This document shows, in pieces, positions 13,548-25,140 of a DNA stretch of 64,000 nt. The DNA comes from Stictocephala bisonia. Lineage: Eukaryota > Arthropoda > Insecta > Hemiptera > Membracidae. The position numbers were made by a program, and so were the translations under genes. The stretch spans positions 1 to 64,000 of the forward strand of contig JAQJVL010000568.1 of the NCBI GenBank assembly GCA_035578905.1, read 5' to 3'. Numbering within the stretch: position 1 is the first letter of the stretch; each line of letters opens with the position of its first letter. The notes below the pieces were generated by a model. It was given only the letters and a program-made list of their open reading frames with translations. It was not told the DNA's origin and did no database searches.

Positions 13548-14563
13548 TCCGACATGTAAAACTTGTAGTAATATGTTGAAAATAACATGTAAAATACAGT
13601 TTTATGTCACTGCATATTCAAAAAATTAACAACTAAATTCTCAGTTAGCTAGTCTCACAGCTAAGTGTTAACTAGTTACAGATACCAAAGTGGTTTATAC
13701 CTGTTCAATATAAAGGTAACAGAGAATTCGATACTTGAGCAAGTAAAGTGAGAACCAGTGGTAGAAATGACATGCTTGACGCTCGCGAAGGCGTATTGTA
13801 AAGGGTAGCTCATTACTAGACTTTGCAACTCCAACTTCAAGCTGGTCGGTTCATTAATCTGTGTTCAATTGAATGATCCCGACAGGTAAAATATCATCAA
13901 AGGACCATTCTCCACATTTAGCTATAGTAGAATATATATATTTTGTAGAGAACCTAAAAATAAGCCAACCATTCTATAACAATAGCTTTGAGTGAAAAAT
14001 TAAAATAACTAAGTATAAATTATCTAATACTAAACTTCTTAGTTCAACTTATTTACAAACCGGTTTTTGAAAATAGAGAACAATAGCTGATTTGTATCTA
14101 TTAAAAATAAATATATATTTAAAGGGGTAAGAATTAGAATGCTTAGTACACTCCTCAGTAGATTACCAGTTTAAATCCCACATGCAAGTGAAGGGCAGAT
14201 TTTGTCGAAGATGTGAACAATTCGTATTTTAGTTAAGATATCCGTCATATTGTAAGAATTATTCTTACATTGTACAGCGTCACAGAATAGGAATAATTTT
14301 AGTGATGAAAATCAAATCATTCTAAAACAAACATTTCAAGGGTTCAGTTAAAATACATAACAAAATTTAATGTCCACGATGATTTACTTATTAAAATAAT
14401 AAATTATATGGTAAGAACTATTAACGTTTATTAAGCTAAACATATTTGTAATTATTATCTTTGTAAACAGACAACATATCAATTGAATATGTTCTTATCA
14501 AACCAATTTATTAAAAGAATTTATAAAGAGAAAATAATGTTGCTAGGGTAACTATTATTGCTG

Positions 14564-14690
14564 GAATGGTGGCTCACTCGTTAAGGTTTCGTACTGTGGG
14601 GAACAAGTTGAAGGTCTGAATCCCAAACTGATTCAATTTTATTTTACTCGTTGTATTAAATCAACGTGTAGGCCTGAAGGCCCTTGAAAA
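14564..14690 (+). mobile_element. SINE-2 copy a (tRNA-headed)
   Basis: GGTGGCTCACTCGTTAAGG forms a box A-like start and AAGGTCTGAATCCC a box B-like element about 50 bp on. Downstream ACTCGTTG, TTAAATCAACG and GTAGGCCTG match the minus-strand element at 52847-52677 in the same order. It is degenerate, so transcription is unlikely. The head resembles a tRNA, but the parent tRNA is not identifiable. Confidence 0.65.
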
Positions 14691-15940
14691 ATGGTGAGTA
14701 AATTCTTTATCTACGGAAAAAAGCCGTTCAAAATGAAACTTTGAAGCTAAAATTAAATCATAATGGTCAACAATAAAAAGTAGTGTGTGAAAGAAAAACT
14801 CATCTTGCTTTTTACCACGTAGCTCCTTTTGTTTTGGTGTCAACTAATACATAAAATATATAAACTAAAATATATAAATGATACCCTGACACAGAAAATG
14901 ACGTGGAAATCGTTTATTTTGGAGAAAGATTAATTTTTATCAACGGGGTATACAATTGCGTGGATCCAACCTAAGCTAGTGATATTAGTCGTGGTATTTA
15001 CTTAAATAACATTGTTCGTACATCATTTATTTAAGGTGTAATTACAAAGTTAATTTACATAACATAATAATATAAACACACCATCTATATTATTTTACCC
15101 ATTTATTATTTACACCTCATATTATTTTATTTTTATGTTTTTGGGTTGAAAAAATTATAATATAAGTCAATATTTCGAAGACTAAATATACGAATAATTG
15201 GTTTGTAAATTTGTTGATAATGTTAATTTTAAATAAATATGTTACACTATCTTTGTCTAATTATGGCACGGCTGGATCAATTACACTAGAATTTAAATAA
15301 CTAAATGTTATGCATGTTTTGTAAAAGTTAGTGTTTAATGTTCGAGATACACCCCCACCCCCTCCCCGGCTACAGACATCCTCAATAAAATATCAACCAC
15401 TTTCAGATTACCCAAGGGTGATCTACCCACACAGCACTATGGAAATGGAATATCTTCAGACCTGCTTTTAATTATCGCTCAGGATATTACACCCTTCTCT
15501 ACAAAGGTTAGTTATTTGGAGAACCCTTTTAAGACAGGTTGATTATTTAACTATGTTTATTTGTATATATGTACTTGTCATTTATTTATATAAATCTTGA
15601 GCTTATTTAGATCTATTTAATGAACCAAAGGTGATGTGATAGAAGCCAAGTCCTTTCATGTGTATACGTTTATTTGGAATAACCATATTAGGCATAGCCT
15701 ATAATTTACATCCAATGTAAAAAAACTACGTGGGCCATGTACCTCATTACTGTTTTGAGTACGTGGATTGAAACAAAATGTCAATCATAAATAGATGCCA
15801 ACCAGTGAATACCTTAAATCATTCAAAAATCACTGACCTCCGGTTAGACAAATTGTATTTATTACTTTTACTTTTAAATTAATGAGTTAATTATGTAGGA
15901 TTAGGTAATTGGGATGTAATTGATAAACAGATCGACTCTA
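14691..15940. other. Mostly AT-rich, with one GC-richer patch
   Basis: The stretch is plain AT-rich DNA except for 15350-15510, where a C-rich tract precedes an exon-like block listed separately. Nothing else is supported. Confidence 0.5.
15376..15506 (+). other. Candidate internal exon (weak)
   Basis: A C-rich pyrimidine tract (15351-15368) leads into CTACAG, a textbook acceptor. 131 bp later ACAAAG is followed by GTTAGT, a good donor. Between them only one frame is open: the first two bases complete a codon and about 43 residues follow, including TTFRLPKGDLPTQHYGNG and SSDLLLIIAQD. The block is less AT-rich than its surroundings. I do not recognise the peptide. A 131-bp open stretch can arise by chance and the patch might be a transposon scrap, so this is a candidate only. 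Confidence 0.22.
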
Positions 15941-16203
15941 ATGGTGCAATGCTGTTATACAGCTACTAGAGGACAAAGTGTTGTGGAGGTTGGACGTAAT
16001 AGGTTCAGTTCTCATGGCACTGACATGGCGTCCGCTCAATGGTTGTCATCAATGAGGACACTATTTGAGAAGTTTAGGTTGTTCTTGTTGAATAGTATTT
16101 GAGAAGGTCCGGATGTTGTCTAGGAAAGAGAACTATAAGGCTTATCAATTAGCTTATAATCATACCAGAAATACGAGGTTTGGATTCCACTTAAAGCTTT
16201 ACT
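15941..16203 (+). mobile_element. SINE-3 copy d, 3' part replaced by minisatellite A
   Basis: It matches the SINE-3 head (GTGCAATGCTG, GACAAAGTGTTGTGGA, TAGGTTCAGT), then CGTCCGCTCAATGGTTGTC, and the central TTTGGATTCCACTTAAAGC core. Straight after that core, where other copies continue with the CTTAGTTGCCCTGGC tail, minisatellite A begins. The SINE is therefore truncated by, or served as a landing site for, the array. Confidence 0.65.
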
Positions 16204-16742
16204 ACCCGTATACTTACAGTAATGATGACCCACCCACCCTAGCATATACTTATAGTGGTGATGATCCATACACCCACCCGTACACTTACAGTAGTGATGA
16301 CCCACCCTTACACGTACAATGGTGATGACCCATCCACCCACCCATACACTTACATTGGTGATGACCCACCAACCCACCCATACACGTACAGTGGTGTTGA
16401 CCCACCCTTACACGTACAGTGGTGATGAGCCACCCACCCACCCATACACTTACAGTAGTAACGATCCATCCAACCTACCATACACTAACAATGGTGGTGA
16501 CCCACCAACCCACCCATACACGTATAGTGGTGATGACCCATCCACCCAACCATACACTTACAGTAGTGGTGATCCACCCACCCACCCATACACTTACAGT
16601 AGTGATAACCCACCCGCACACCCATACACCTACAGTGGTGATGACCCATCCTTACACGTACAGTAGTGATGACACACCACCCAACCATACACTTACAGTA
16701 GTGATGACCCACCTACCCACCTATACACGTACAGTGATGATG
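16204..16742. repeat. Minisatellite A, ~16 units of ~34 bp
   Basis: Tandem units of the form CACCCACCCATACACTTACAG followed by TAGTGATGACC. Spacing ranges from 28 to 36 bp and I count about 16 ACACNTACAG cores. Open frames of 70-115 codons run through it on both strands (THPYTYSGDDPP-like repeats) because the unit has few stop codons. They lack start or splice context and are not genes. The reverse complement of the unit matches arrays C and D. Confidence 0.95.
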
Positions 16743-16851
16743 ATTTATTACTAAATTGTTATATCTAGGGTACATTTAACCTTACATAATAACATTAACT
16801 ACACTCGTTCACATACACTTAACACATTCATGTTTTATAAGTTTTAGAGAT

Positions 16852-16920
16852 ATGGTTAAGTGATAGAGAGGAAATTACAATCCTAACTTCACCCCTTTGG
16901 TAAAGGCATTTTTAATTTTC
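16852..16920 (+). mobile_element. SINE-1 3'-end fragment
   Basis: ATGGTTAAGTGATAGAGAGG, then CCTAACTTCACCCC and GGTAAAGG, align with the 3' end of the SINE at 40186-40245 (AGGTTAAGTGTTAGAGAGGG, CCTAACTTCACC, TGGTAAA). The head is absent. Confidence 0.55.
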
Positions 16921-18200
16921 ATATTCACTTATATCTAGGAGGTCAGCATCACATTATAGAATAGTCATATTAGAATACTTCCAATGGGTCCACCACGTCG
17001 GCGTCATTGAATTATGCCTGGGGATTTGTGGTTACAGCAACGAGTGTCAAAACCATCCCCTAGAAGTCGCAGACTAAACACGACGGTGAACTAACACAGG
17101 TGTACTAAAGGTGCAGTTTTCACACTGGAAAATCACTAGATCGAAACAATTTAATCTTACTATAAAAATGTGTTGATGTTAAAACATTTGCTGTTTGACA
17201 TTGTTGTTTCGATGTATATTGTAAGTTAAAAGCTAAGAGTGCTATTTTTATTGTAAAGATATAAAAGTAGTGAGCATTTCATAAAGTTTAAACTAATCTC
17301 TGCGCAAGTTATTTTATTTGTATTCAAATAGTAGAAAGCAATTACATGGGCCTGTAATTATTCAATCGGTATTGACTTGTTTTCAAAATCATAACACACA
17401 ATTAATTATGACGTGGGTGAAAAGTACATTGCTTTACTACTACGTGCATGTATTTAAAACGTTTACTATGTCTCTAATTAAAATCAAATATTTACAATCA
17501 CTATAATCACATTTGAGTTCCAGCTTTGCTCATTACGAGCCAATGAGCGTGCTAATTGAGTTGTTATCTGGTATAATGTGTCATTGTTTATTTTCTCGTT
17601 TAAATACAATGGTCAACCTTCAGTAATAACTAGCAGGGTCAGTAAATGTATATTAATATTCTTTAATGACACTATAACAAATACGTTTATGTTTATTCTA
17701 AGGAATTTTGTTGTTTTTATGTTCGTATACAGTCCTAAACATGTTAAGACATTAATTACAAATAAATTATTCACTTATATGTTAACTGTAATATACTAAA
17801 TTTGTAATAAATGAAAAGGAAGAAATTACATTTATAAGTGCAGCTGACATCAAATTAACAATTTAGACTCAAATTTGGACGACATTTATAATATTGATGG
17901 CACAATATGCTGGGTACATTGGAAAATAAACCTAATAATTATAATATATGCCTGAGAGTAGTGTATATTTAGTATTAGATATAAATACTTTAGGGTTTCT
18001 TAGATCAGATCCTCCATTATGCAAATCAGGAGTGTTACATTGACTGGATATTGAAGTGGCCATTGGCTTTTAATAAATATTATTCTTAAAATTCCTGCTC
18101 TGTAGTCAACCTAAATACTTTTAGCTTTGAAATATTGCCTTAAATTGTATATCAAGAACTAATCAAGAATTGTAAATACATAGGTACACAATTCGCAATA
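16921..18200. other. Non-coding stretch with one unassigned GC-richer patch
   Basis: The sequence 16980-17110 is less AT-rich than its flanks (GTCCACCACGTCGGCGTC, GCAACGAGTGTC) and looks like an old transposon piece, but no second copy is visible here to prove it. The rest is AT-rich, with short meaningless open frames at 17318-17506 and 17578-17799. Confidence 0.45.
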
Positions 18201-18455
18201 TTTGCACAGTGCTATAACCCAGCTGCTTGGCGACAAAGTGTTGTGGATATTGTTGTTGATAGGTTCTATGCTCAGTCCTATTAATACCGATATGACTTAA
18301 TGGTTGCCATCGACGTAGACACTACTAGATATGTCTATAAGTCATTGTTAGGTGAAGGATCAGGCCTTTCAGTTAACTGAAAATAAGACTCCACGTAAAG
18401 ATGTATGTCCCTTAGTTTCCTTGGCTATTGGGATATTAATAAATAGCTCTTTATA
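18201..18455 (+). mobile_element. SINE-3 copy c
   Basis: It starts with TTTGCACAGTGCTATAACCC, then GGCGACAAAGTGTTGTGGAT, TAGGTTCTATGC, TTAATGGTTGCCATCG, GACTCCACGTAAAG, TTGGCTATTGG and AATAAATAGCTCTTT. These blocks are collinear with the minus-strand copies at 13147-13547 and 58285-58701. An internal deletion removes about 100 bp between the ACTACT and GTTAGGTGAAGG segments. Confidence 0.7.
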
Positions 18456-18710
18456 AAGAACAATCGACCTTGGTAAAAGAAATGTATAAACTCATTAATA
18501 TACACTCATCCACCCTCATATTTGTGTATAACGTTACGTTTGGCGCTTTAAAATGAATAGTTATAATAATGTATTGTTTAGACCAAAATTATAAAATGGT
18601 GACGTTCAGTAGTTCTTTGTATTGATTTTAAGCTATTAGGTAATATAGAAGTCACCATTTGGATCATTTACAAGCACTTTTCACTTAAATATTTAGACAT
18701 AAGCACTGCA

Positions 18711-19032
18711 CTGAACAACTGTTTGTAAATTGGACTGCCACTTGTTTGTAAATTGTACTGCCACTTGTTTGTAAATTGTACTGCCACTTGCTTGTAAATT
18801 GTACTGCCACTTGTTTGTAAATTGTACTGCCACTTGTTTGTAAATTGTACTTCCACTTGTTTGTAAATTAAACTGCCACTTGTTTGTAAATTGCACTGTA
18901 TCATGTTTGTAAATTGCACTGCCACTTGTTTGTAAATTGCACTGCCTCATGTTTTCAAATGCACTGCCTCATGTCTGTAAATTGCACTGCCACTTGTTTG
19001 TAAATTGGACTGCCTCACGTTTGTAAATTGTA
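18711..19032. repeat. Minisatellite B, 14 units of 23 bp
   Basis: The unit is ACTGCCACTTGTTTGTAAATTGT with point variants (GGACT, GCACT, CCTCATG). I count 14 TGTAAATT cores between 18721 and 19031, which gives a 23-bp period; one unit carries TTTTCAAA instead. Because 23 is not a multiple of 3, the minus-strand open frames of 85 codons cycle through three translations of the unit and are artefacts. It is unrelated in sequence to arrays A, C and D. Confidence 0.96.
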
Positions 19033-19959
19033 ACTCAATTTGTGCTATATATTGTTACTATTTTTTAAAAGAGATTTTATCTGCTTATCGCTTGCTGAGT
19101 AATTTCATTTAATGTACCGTAATACATTTTGGCTATGTAATATTCTGAAATTACAAACCTCAACCAAAACACCAATATGTCACTGCCTCTACACACGTTC
19201 AGTGTGGTACTATTTTAGTTTGGTTGGGGGTGTAGAGAATCCAAATTAAAATATTGGTAGTATAATAAACAAAATTTATATGAATGTGTAAAAGAAGCAA
19301 TTCAGTAGAAGATAGATGAGCAGTATTGTTTAAAAATCGTCATAACTTGAAACAACTAATTAAAAATACTAAATACATGGCGTTCTTAGCTTGTCTTGGA
19401 GGAAAAGTTGTTGGAAAATCTTATATGTATTTTTATTTATTATTATTACTATCGTTTTTATAACTTTAAGTACGTTGTAGAAATGTTAAGTAAATTTTGC
19501 AAGAAAACTAACATTTTGCCTGACTATATATACTATTTAATACTATGCTGATCACTTCGCTCTCACCAGAAGATATAGATTAAACATTTTTATATAAATA
19601 TAAGTTTAACCAAAAATACTTTATTTCATTACGTAAGTAATATTGTCATTTCATTAAATTAATAATACAAAAGTCTACATGAAATTTTTTTTAACATATG
19701 TGTTAATTTAAATGGAAATGCACCATTTAAAAATATACTTAATACAAATTTCTGTTAGCTTTAGTACACGGCATATTTATTTGTGTAGTTAGGCTATAAA
19801 CTACAATTCACAAAATAAAAAAAGTATTAATAAATGGTTGTAGCGAACGCTGATTTCATTTAAAAACAAACAAACTAAAATTTTATATAAAGAGAGAAAG
19901 ACAAGTAGGACTGGAGTTGTAAGTGATGATGGCTTACAGTTAAGGCTGTAACACAAATC

Positions 19960-21545
19960 ACAACTTTCAACTTGCGGGATATCCTTCCTTTACAGAGAAT
20001 CTTTACACCCACTTTCTCAGAAAAGTAAATTATATATTTAGGCAATAACGTAAATATCTTGTAAAACTATTTAAAACTACCAAAGTAATTTCATTAAAAA
20101 TATAACAATAGTGTTAAGTTCTACAATATAATAGCATATGAAAAATATAAAGTGCTATTAGATTGGTTTTCATCTTGGTATAGTAAAATTTCCCAAAAAA
20201 CATAAAATCTAAGTATTTTAGTACAATCATTAAAATAATGAAGTAAAATTAAGTTTATTTAAAGTGTAATAAGCCAACATCACATAAAATAACATAATGT
20301 ATTTTTAATATTACCAGGTAACTGTTTTACTTAAGCTTAAAATACAATTATTTATGTTTAAATAACTTTAGCTGAAGGTTATTATATTGTTAATGTTTAA
20401 TATTATGATACTATTTAAGAGTATCAGTGAAGGTTTACGAAAAAGAACTAACTGTAGGATCAAAGCACTTGTTTTTATTTGCACAAATTATATTTTACAA
20501 AATAACGTTAGATAAACTTCCTTAGAACTAGTAAATAAATCTTGTAGACGAATAATACTTTTTAATTCAACATTTTCTTTGATTTTTATTCATTACTATG
20601 CTAAGGTAATTTTTTACTGGTAATATGTTACTAAATATGCACATTTGTAATGTTATATCTTACTAGTTTATTATTTTATATTGCATTATGATGTTACAAA
20701 TAATTTGGTGGTGCTAATGCAAAACAAACATATTTAAAGTAACCCTAATATTTAAATAAATGAACATCTGAAGGTGATTAAGGGTCGAATAATCAGGTAA
20801 TTACAAAATATAAAGATAATGATTTTAATGTAGAGTGCACAAAATTGTAAGTTTAACTTTTTTCTTTTTCTTTATAACTTGTTATTATTGTTTTGTATTA
20901 CTCGGAAAGAGTCTTTAAATAGTAAGAAGTTTATGTTTATCAAAAAAGGATATTGGTTGCTGGTTATCTTGAACTTTAAAAAAACATACGCTTAGGATTG
21001 TTTTCAGGAAATATTGTTCTCAAAAGAGAAGATTCTGTTCGGAATTCAATTACCTTAAATACATAATATAACTTTATTCTTTGGTAACATAAATCAACAA
21101 GTGTTAGTTTTATCCATAACTAATTGTAATTTCGTTGCTACGTTCATCGACATAAAAATTCACAGTCTTAAACGACGTATTTTTATTTGTTTACTTATCG
21201 ATACATTAAGAAATACTAACTCTTCTTATTAAAACCGAAACTAAAACTATAACACTCACAGTATATGTTTCTTAAAGCGTTTACATTTCTAACTTTTATA
21301 CATATATCAAACGTTAAAAAAATCTTTAGAAATATATTATACTTATACTCAAGTCTCCTTCAATCCCTTGCGAAACTTTTCTGACTGTCATCATAAATCA
21401 TACCCAAAACACAAGCAAGAAACTTGGCTTTAGACCACAAAAATGTGTCATCAACTTCAATAGCCTTTTTTCCTTGACACTATTATTTTATTTTTCTTTA
21501 TTTACCTCTTATCTAGTAACAAATATTTTAGCTGTACAAAATAAT
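19960..21545. repeat. Ancient tandem duplication, unit 1
   Basis: This ~1.6 kb block and the next (21546-23160) share landmarks in the same order: CAACTTGCGGGATATCCTTCC / CAACTTGTGGAATTTCCTTCC, TTGGTTTTCATCTTGGTATAGTAAAAT / TTGGTTTTCAACATAGTATAGTAAAAT, a CAGTGA(A)GGTTT block, the TTGGTAACA...AGTTTTA block, and CTGACTGTCATCATAA with AACTTGGCTTTAGACCACAAAAA near the end. Offsets are 1583 bp at the left and about 1680 bp at the right. No coding frame persists. Confidence 0.75.
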
Positions 21546-23160
21546 ACTTTCAACTTGTGGAATTTCCTTCCTTCACACAGAATTCTTATCGTCACTTTCT
21601 TACGAAAGTAAACCATACACATGGTGGATAATAAAAATTTCCCGTGAACTCATTCAGTCAACCCGCTGAACTTTAGTTGAAATATAATTAAGATGTCAAG
21701 TTCAAATATCTGAATTACATTGTATCGTTTGGTTTTCAACATAGTATAGTAAAATATACGTTACACAAAAATTGACTATCAACGTCCTCCCTAATAACAT
21801 TGTCATTAGAGTAACTAAGTATAACTACTTGTGTTAAATAGTTATTAGTGGAATAATTCAAAACTACAAAGACAATAATAAATAAAATATATAATGTTAG
21901 CAGTATATCATTTTACCCCATCTTAAAGTATCATTAGAAATGTATTTCTGTTTGAATGTATTCTTCTAACAATATAAGTGATAATAATTTAAGATATTAT
22001 AATTCTAGTTAGGTACCAGTGAGGTTTTGTAAAAAAAGGTTATTATAAGATTAACACACGTGGTGGTTTTTTTTATTATTATTATTATTATTACTACGCA
22101 GTGTTTTTAAAAATGTTTGTTTTTAATCATACATAAAATAAAATTATTTGAACTAATTTATAAGTATTTTTCATAGCATATAATTGATAAGTAAATGTTA
22201 AAGCACAAAAATAGTTTATTATTTGAAACGTTTTATAATTTGAAGATGTTTTTAGGTGAGGTTGTACTTATGCACATATAAAGCGTAAGCATGTTGTAGC
22301 TTAAAATACACATTTATAATTTAAAAACAACATCGTTAAAACTGAATTACGTTTTAAAACATAAAATCACTCCTATTATAAAAACTATTTACAATTTCAA
22401 AGTTTTTTATGGTAGGTTAATATTTTCTGTGATACTAAAAGAACAGAATAATTGCAATATACTATTTTATTGTACTATTATACTACTAAATAAACAACTT
22501 TGGTAGTTAATTTATACAATAAATTCTCTGGAAATTTCGAAAAACATTGAGGTAAACTCTTTACGGTTTTGTTGAGTTCACGTTGTTTATATTTAAAAGA
22601 ATAATAAAGTATTCGTAGAAATCAGTACTTTTCACTTTTAGTTTTTGGAAATGAACAAAGGTGTAGTATATACTTTGGTGTTTTCTAATAAAAAGTATTT
22701 TTAAAAGAGATAATTTTTAATACATTTTACGGAAGTTATTTTTTCGATTCATCATGCTTTCGAACCTTGGTAACACAACTAAGTCAGTATTAGTTTTAAT
22801 TTTAACTAATTAATCTCACACTGATAAGTTCATGAACATAAACGATCATTCATAGTATTCACTTAAATAAATATTTGTGTATTTATAAAAGAAAAAAATA
22901 CTTAAACTATGACCACATTACCAAATACTCTTAATCACCTTATTCAAACTACTAACAATAATAAATTATTTTATTATATATTCCCCGAAAACAAATTAAT
23001 AAGTTTTCATAAATGTATTACATATGTACTTAATTCCACTTATATCTTGAAAAACTTCTCTGACTGTCATCATAATTCATAGCCAAACACAAGCCAGAAA
23101 CTTGGCTTCAGGCCACAAAAAAGTGTCATTAACTTCAAAAGCCCTAGTTTTATTTTGCTT
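21546..23160. repeat. Ancient tandem duplication, unit 2
   Basis: Second unit of the duplication described for 19960-21545. It ends with CTCTGACTGTCATCATAATTC and AAACTTGGCTTCAGGCCACAAAAA at 23060-23122. Divergence is high except at the edge blocks, which are kept best. Confidence 0.75.
22071..22096. repeat. (TTA)n microsatellite
   Basis: About 8 TTA/ATT triplets following a T run, inside duplication unit 2. The corresponding place in unit 1 has no such expansion. Confidence 0.9.
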
Positions 23161-23206
23161 TATGTTCACCACCAATATATCACCTCCAGTTGCAATTATT
23201 TTAGTT

Positions 23207-23302
23207 TGAAATGGAATGAAATGGAATGAAATGAAATGAAATTCGTCTTTATTTTTTAAGGTGAGGTTAGAACTAGACAGTTCTCTCTACCACCTAACCT
23301 TA
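23207..23302 (-). mobile_element. SINE-1 3' end with (TTTCA)n tail
   Basis: On the minus strand: AAGGTTAGGTGGTAGAGAG, then GTTCTAACCTCACCTT, AAAAAATAAAG, and a tail of TTTCATTTCATTTCATTCC pentamers. The order matches the 3' end of the SINE at 40061-40256 and the fragment at 1716-1789. The AATAAA followed by a pentamer tail suggests retroposition by a LINE that recognises a simple-repeat tail. Confidence 0.6.
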
Positions 23303-25140
23303 ACAAAATTAATTAACTAACTAATATATCATAAATTAATTGCAACATATCAGTAATCAACAATAAAAAACAAAACTCAACATAAAAAATAATGCTGAAC
23401 ATATTTATGTACTAATTTATGTCTGTTTATATGAATGTTACACATAATATTTACGACTGCTATTATTACACTTAGTACTTAAAGAATTTACAACGTTGTT
23501 AATGAAGTTTTGTCAACTCCCTACTTAATTTATGATGCTTCTTAAATTTTGATTTACACATTTAAAAAAAAATTATGTTTACTAGCTCATATAAGTAATG
23601 CAAATTTTTAACCTACGTCAAACTTTCTTTGTAAAATAAAAATTGACAATCTCCCTTTTAAAATATAATAAAAATTAATTACTAATGAATCTCCTACTTT
23701 TGTCCTTCTCTTTTAAATTTTACAGTTATGTATCATATATGTGCTTTTTACATAATGCTAAATAAATAATATATGATGATCAAGGGAATAATAAGTTATT
23801 TCATAAAAGCTTTTGAAAAATCTCCTTTATAATTTCATTCAAGCTAAATTTACAGATTATTTATAATAGAGCACATGCTATTTGTAATTGTATATATATA
23901 ATTTATGTAATTTAAATAGAGTATGAACATTGTTTTTGAAAATTGGAAAATATTACATATACAAATTGTATATGCATTGTACATCATCAGATATTCATTT
24001 ACAACAGACACACTAGTTATAAAGTTGAATTATAGAATTAATTCAACTTTGAAAATATCTGCTAAACTGTTTATATATAATATACATATATATATTTATA
24101 TTATATATATATATTTATTTATTTATAAAACAATATAACTACCAGTTAGATAACTTATCAATTTATTTTTTTTTTCATTATAAATTTTAAAAAGGGTTTC
24201 AGATTAAGGACAAAAAAGCAACTTTATAATTTTTAAACGCTAATGTGAAGGTACTACTTTTATTTCATTATGTAAATAATTACTAAATTTAACATAAAGA
24301 GAACAAATGATCCATCTAAGTGATACTGATTTGAACAGTTGATAAATCTGCTATACAAATTAAAAATCCAAGTCAATAATTAGGTTACAATTTCCCTTGT
24401 TTTCAATTGTAATTAAAATGGTTTGGCTGAACATTTTAAGCTATATTTTGATAAAGGTTATTACTGTAATTAAATGCTTCAGAAATTTTTGTATTTGAAA
24501 TACTTTCTGAGTACAAATTTGACCATTTATAAGTATTATTTAATTTGTATACTTAGTTACTAATTAAGATATAGTTGTTTTATTGAATCTTAAAGGAATA
24601 AAGTTTCTTAATTGAACTAGTATTACATATAATAAGAAAAAATAAAACACACACAGTGATATTAGCAAAGAATACTATAAAAAATGTGATAGAATGTAAG
24701 ATAAAATTACTATAAGAAAATATTAAATAAAAAACTAAAAAGTGTAGTATTATTTCTATTTATTTTAATCTACTGTATAGTACTTAGTATTATTTTTAAC
24801 AATAACATTAACTATTCTGGTTGTTCAATTGTGTATACATTTACAAAAACACCCTTTCGGTATCGTTGTGTTGTGATCCTAACTGTAATCGGCTTATTCT
24901 TGAAGCCTACCAGCAGATTACTAAAGGACTTAGGACGGACAAGTGGTTCCTAACAGTGAGGTCCTAATAATTTTGAAATAGAATTCAATTGTTACCGATA
25001 TCCATATGTATATGTATTTAATTATTCATTCAATAAATACCCGTTTATGTAGAATCACTCCTATTAATCATCGTCATTTAAGTTTTAAATATTTTATATA
25101 TGTATGCTTTCGTATTCTCACGTGTTCATTTTCCCTATCA
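23303..25140. other. AT-rich non-coding stretch
   Basis: No supported gene. TA-rich simple sequence lies at 24071-24127. A slightly GC-richer patch at about 24850-24955 is unassigned. Confidence 0.5.

Noticed and set aside
16319..16754. Open frames encoding THPYTYSGDDPP-like or THTLTVV-like repeats
   Set aside because: Direct translation of minisatellite A in overlapping frames. Unit lengths of 28-36 bp shift frame and are not constrained to multiples of three.
18668..18950. Two 85-codon minus-strand frames with LQTSGS/IYKQV repeats
   Set aside because: Products of the 23-bp minisatellite B: the same unit is read in three frames in turn, which is not expected of a selected protein repeat.
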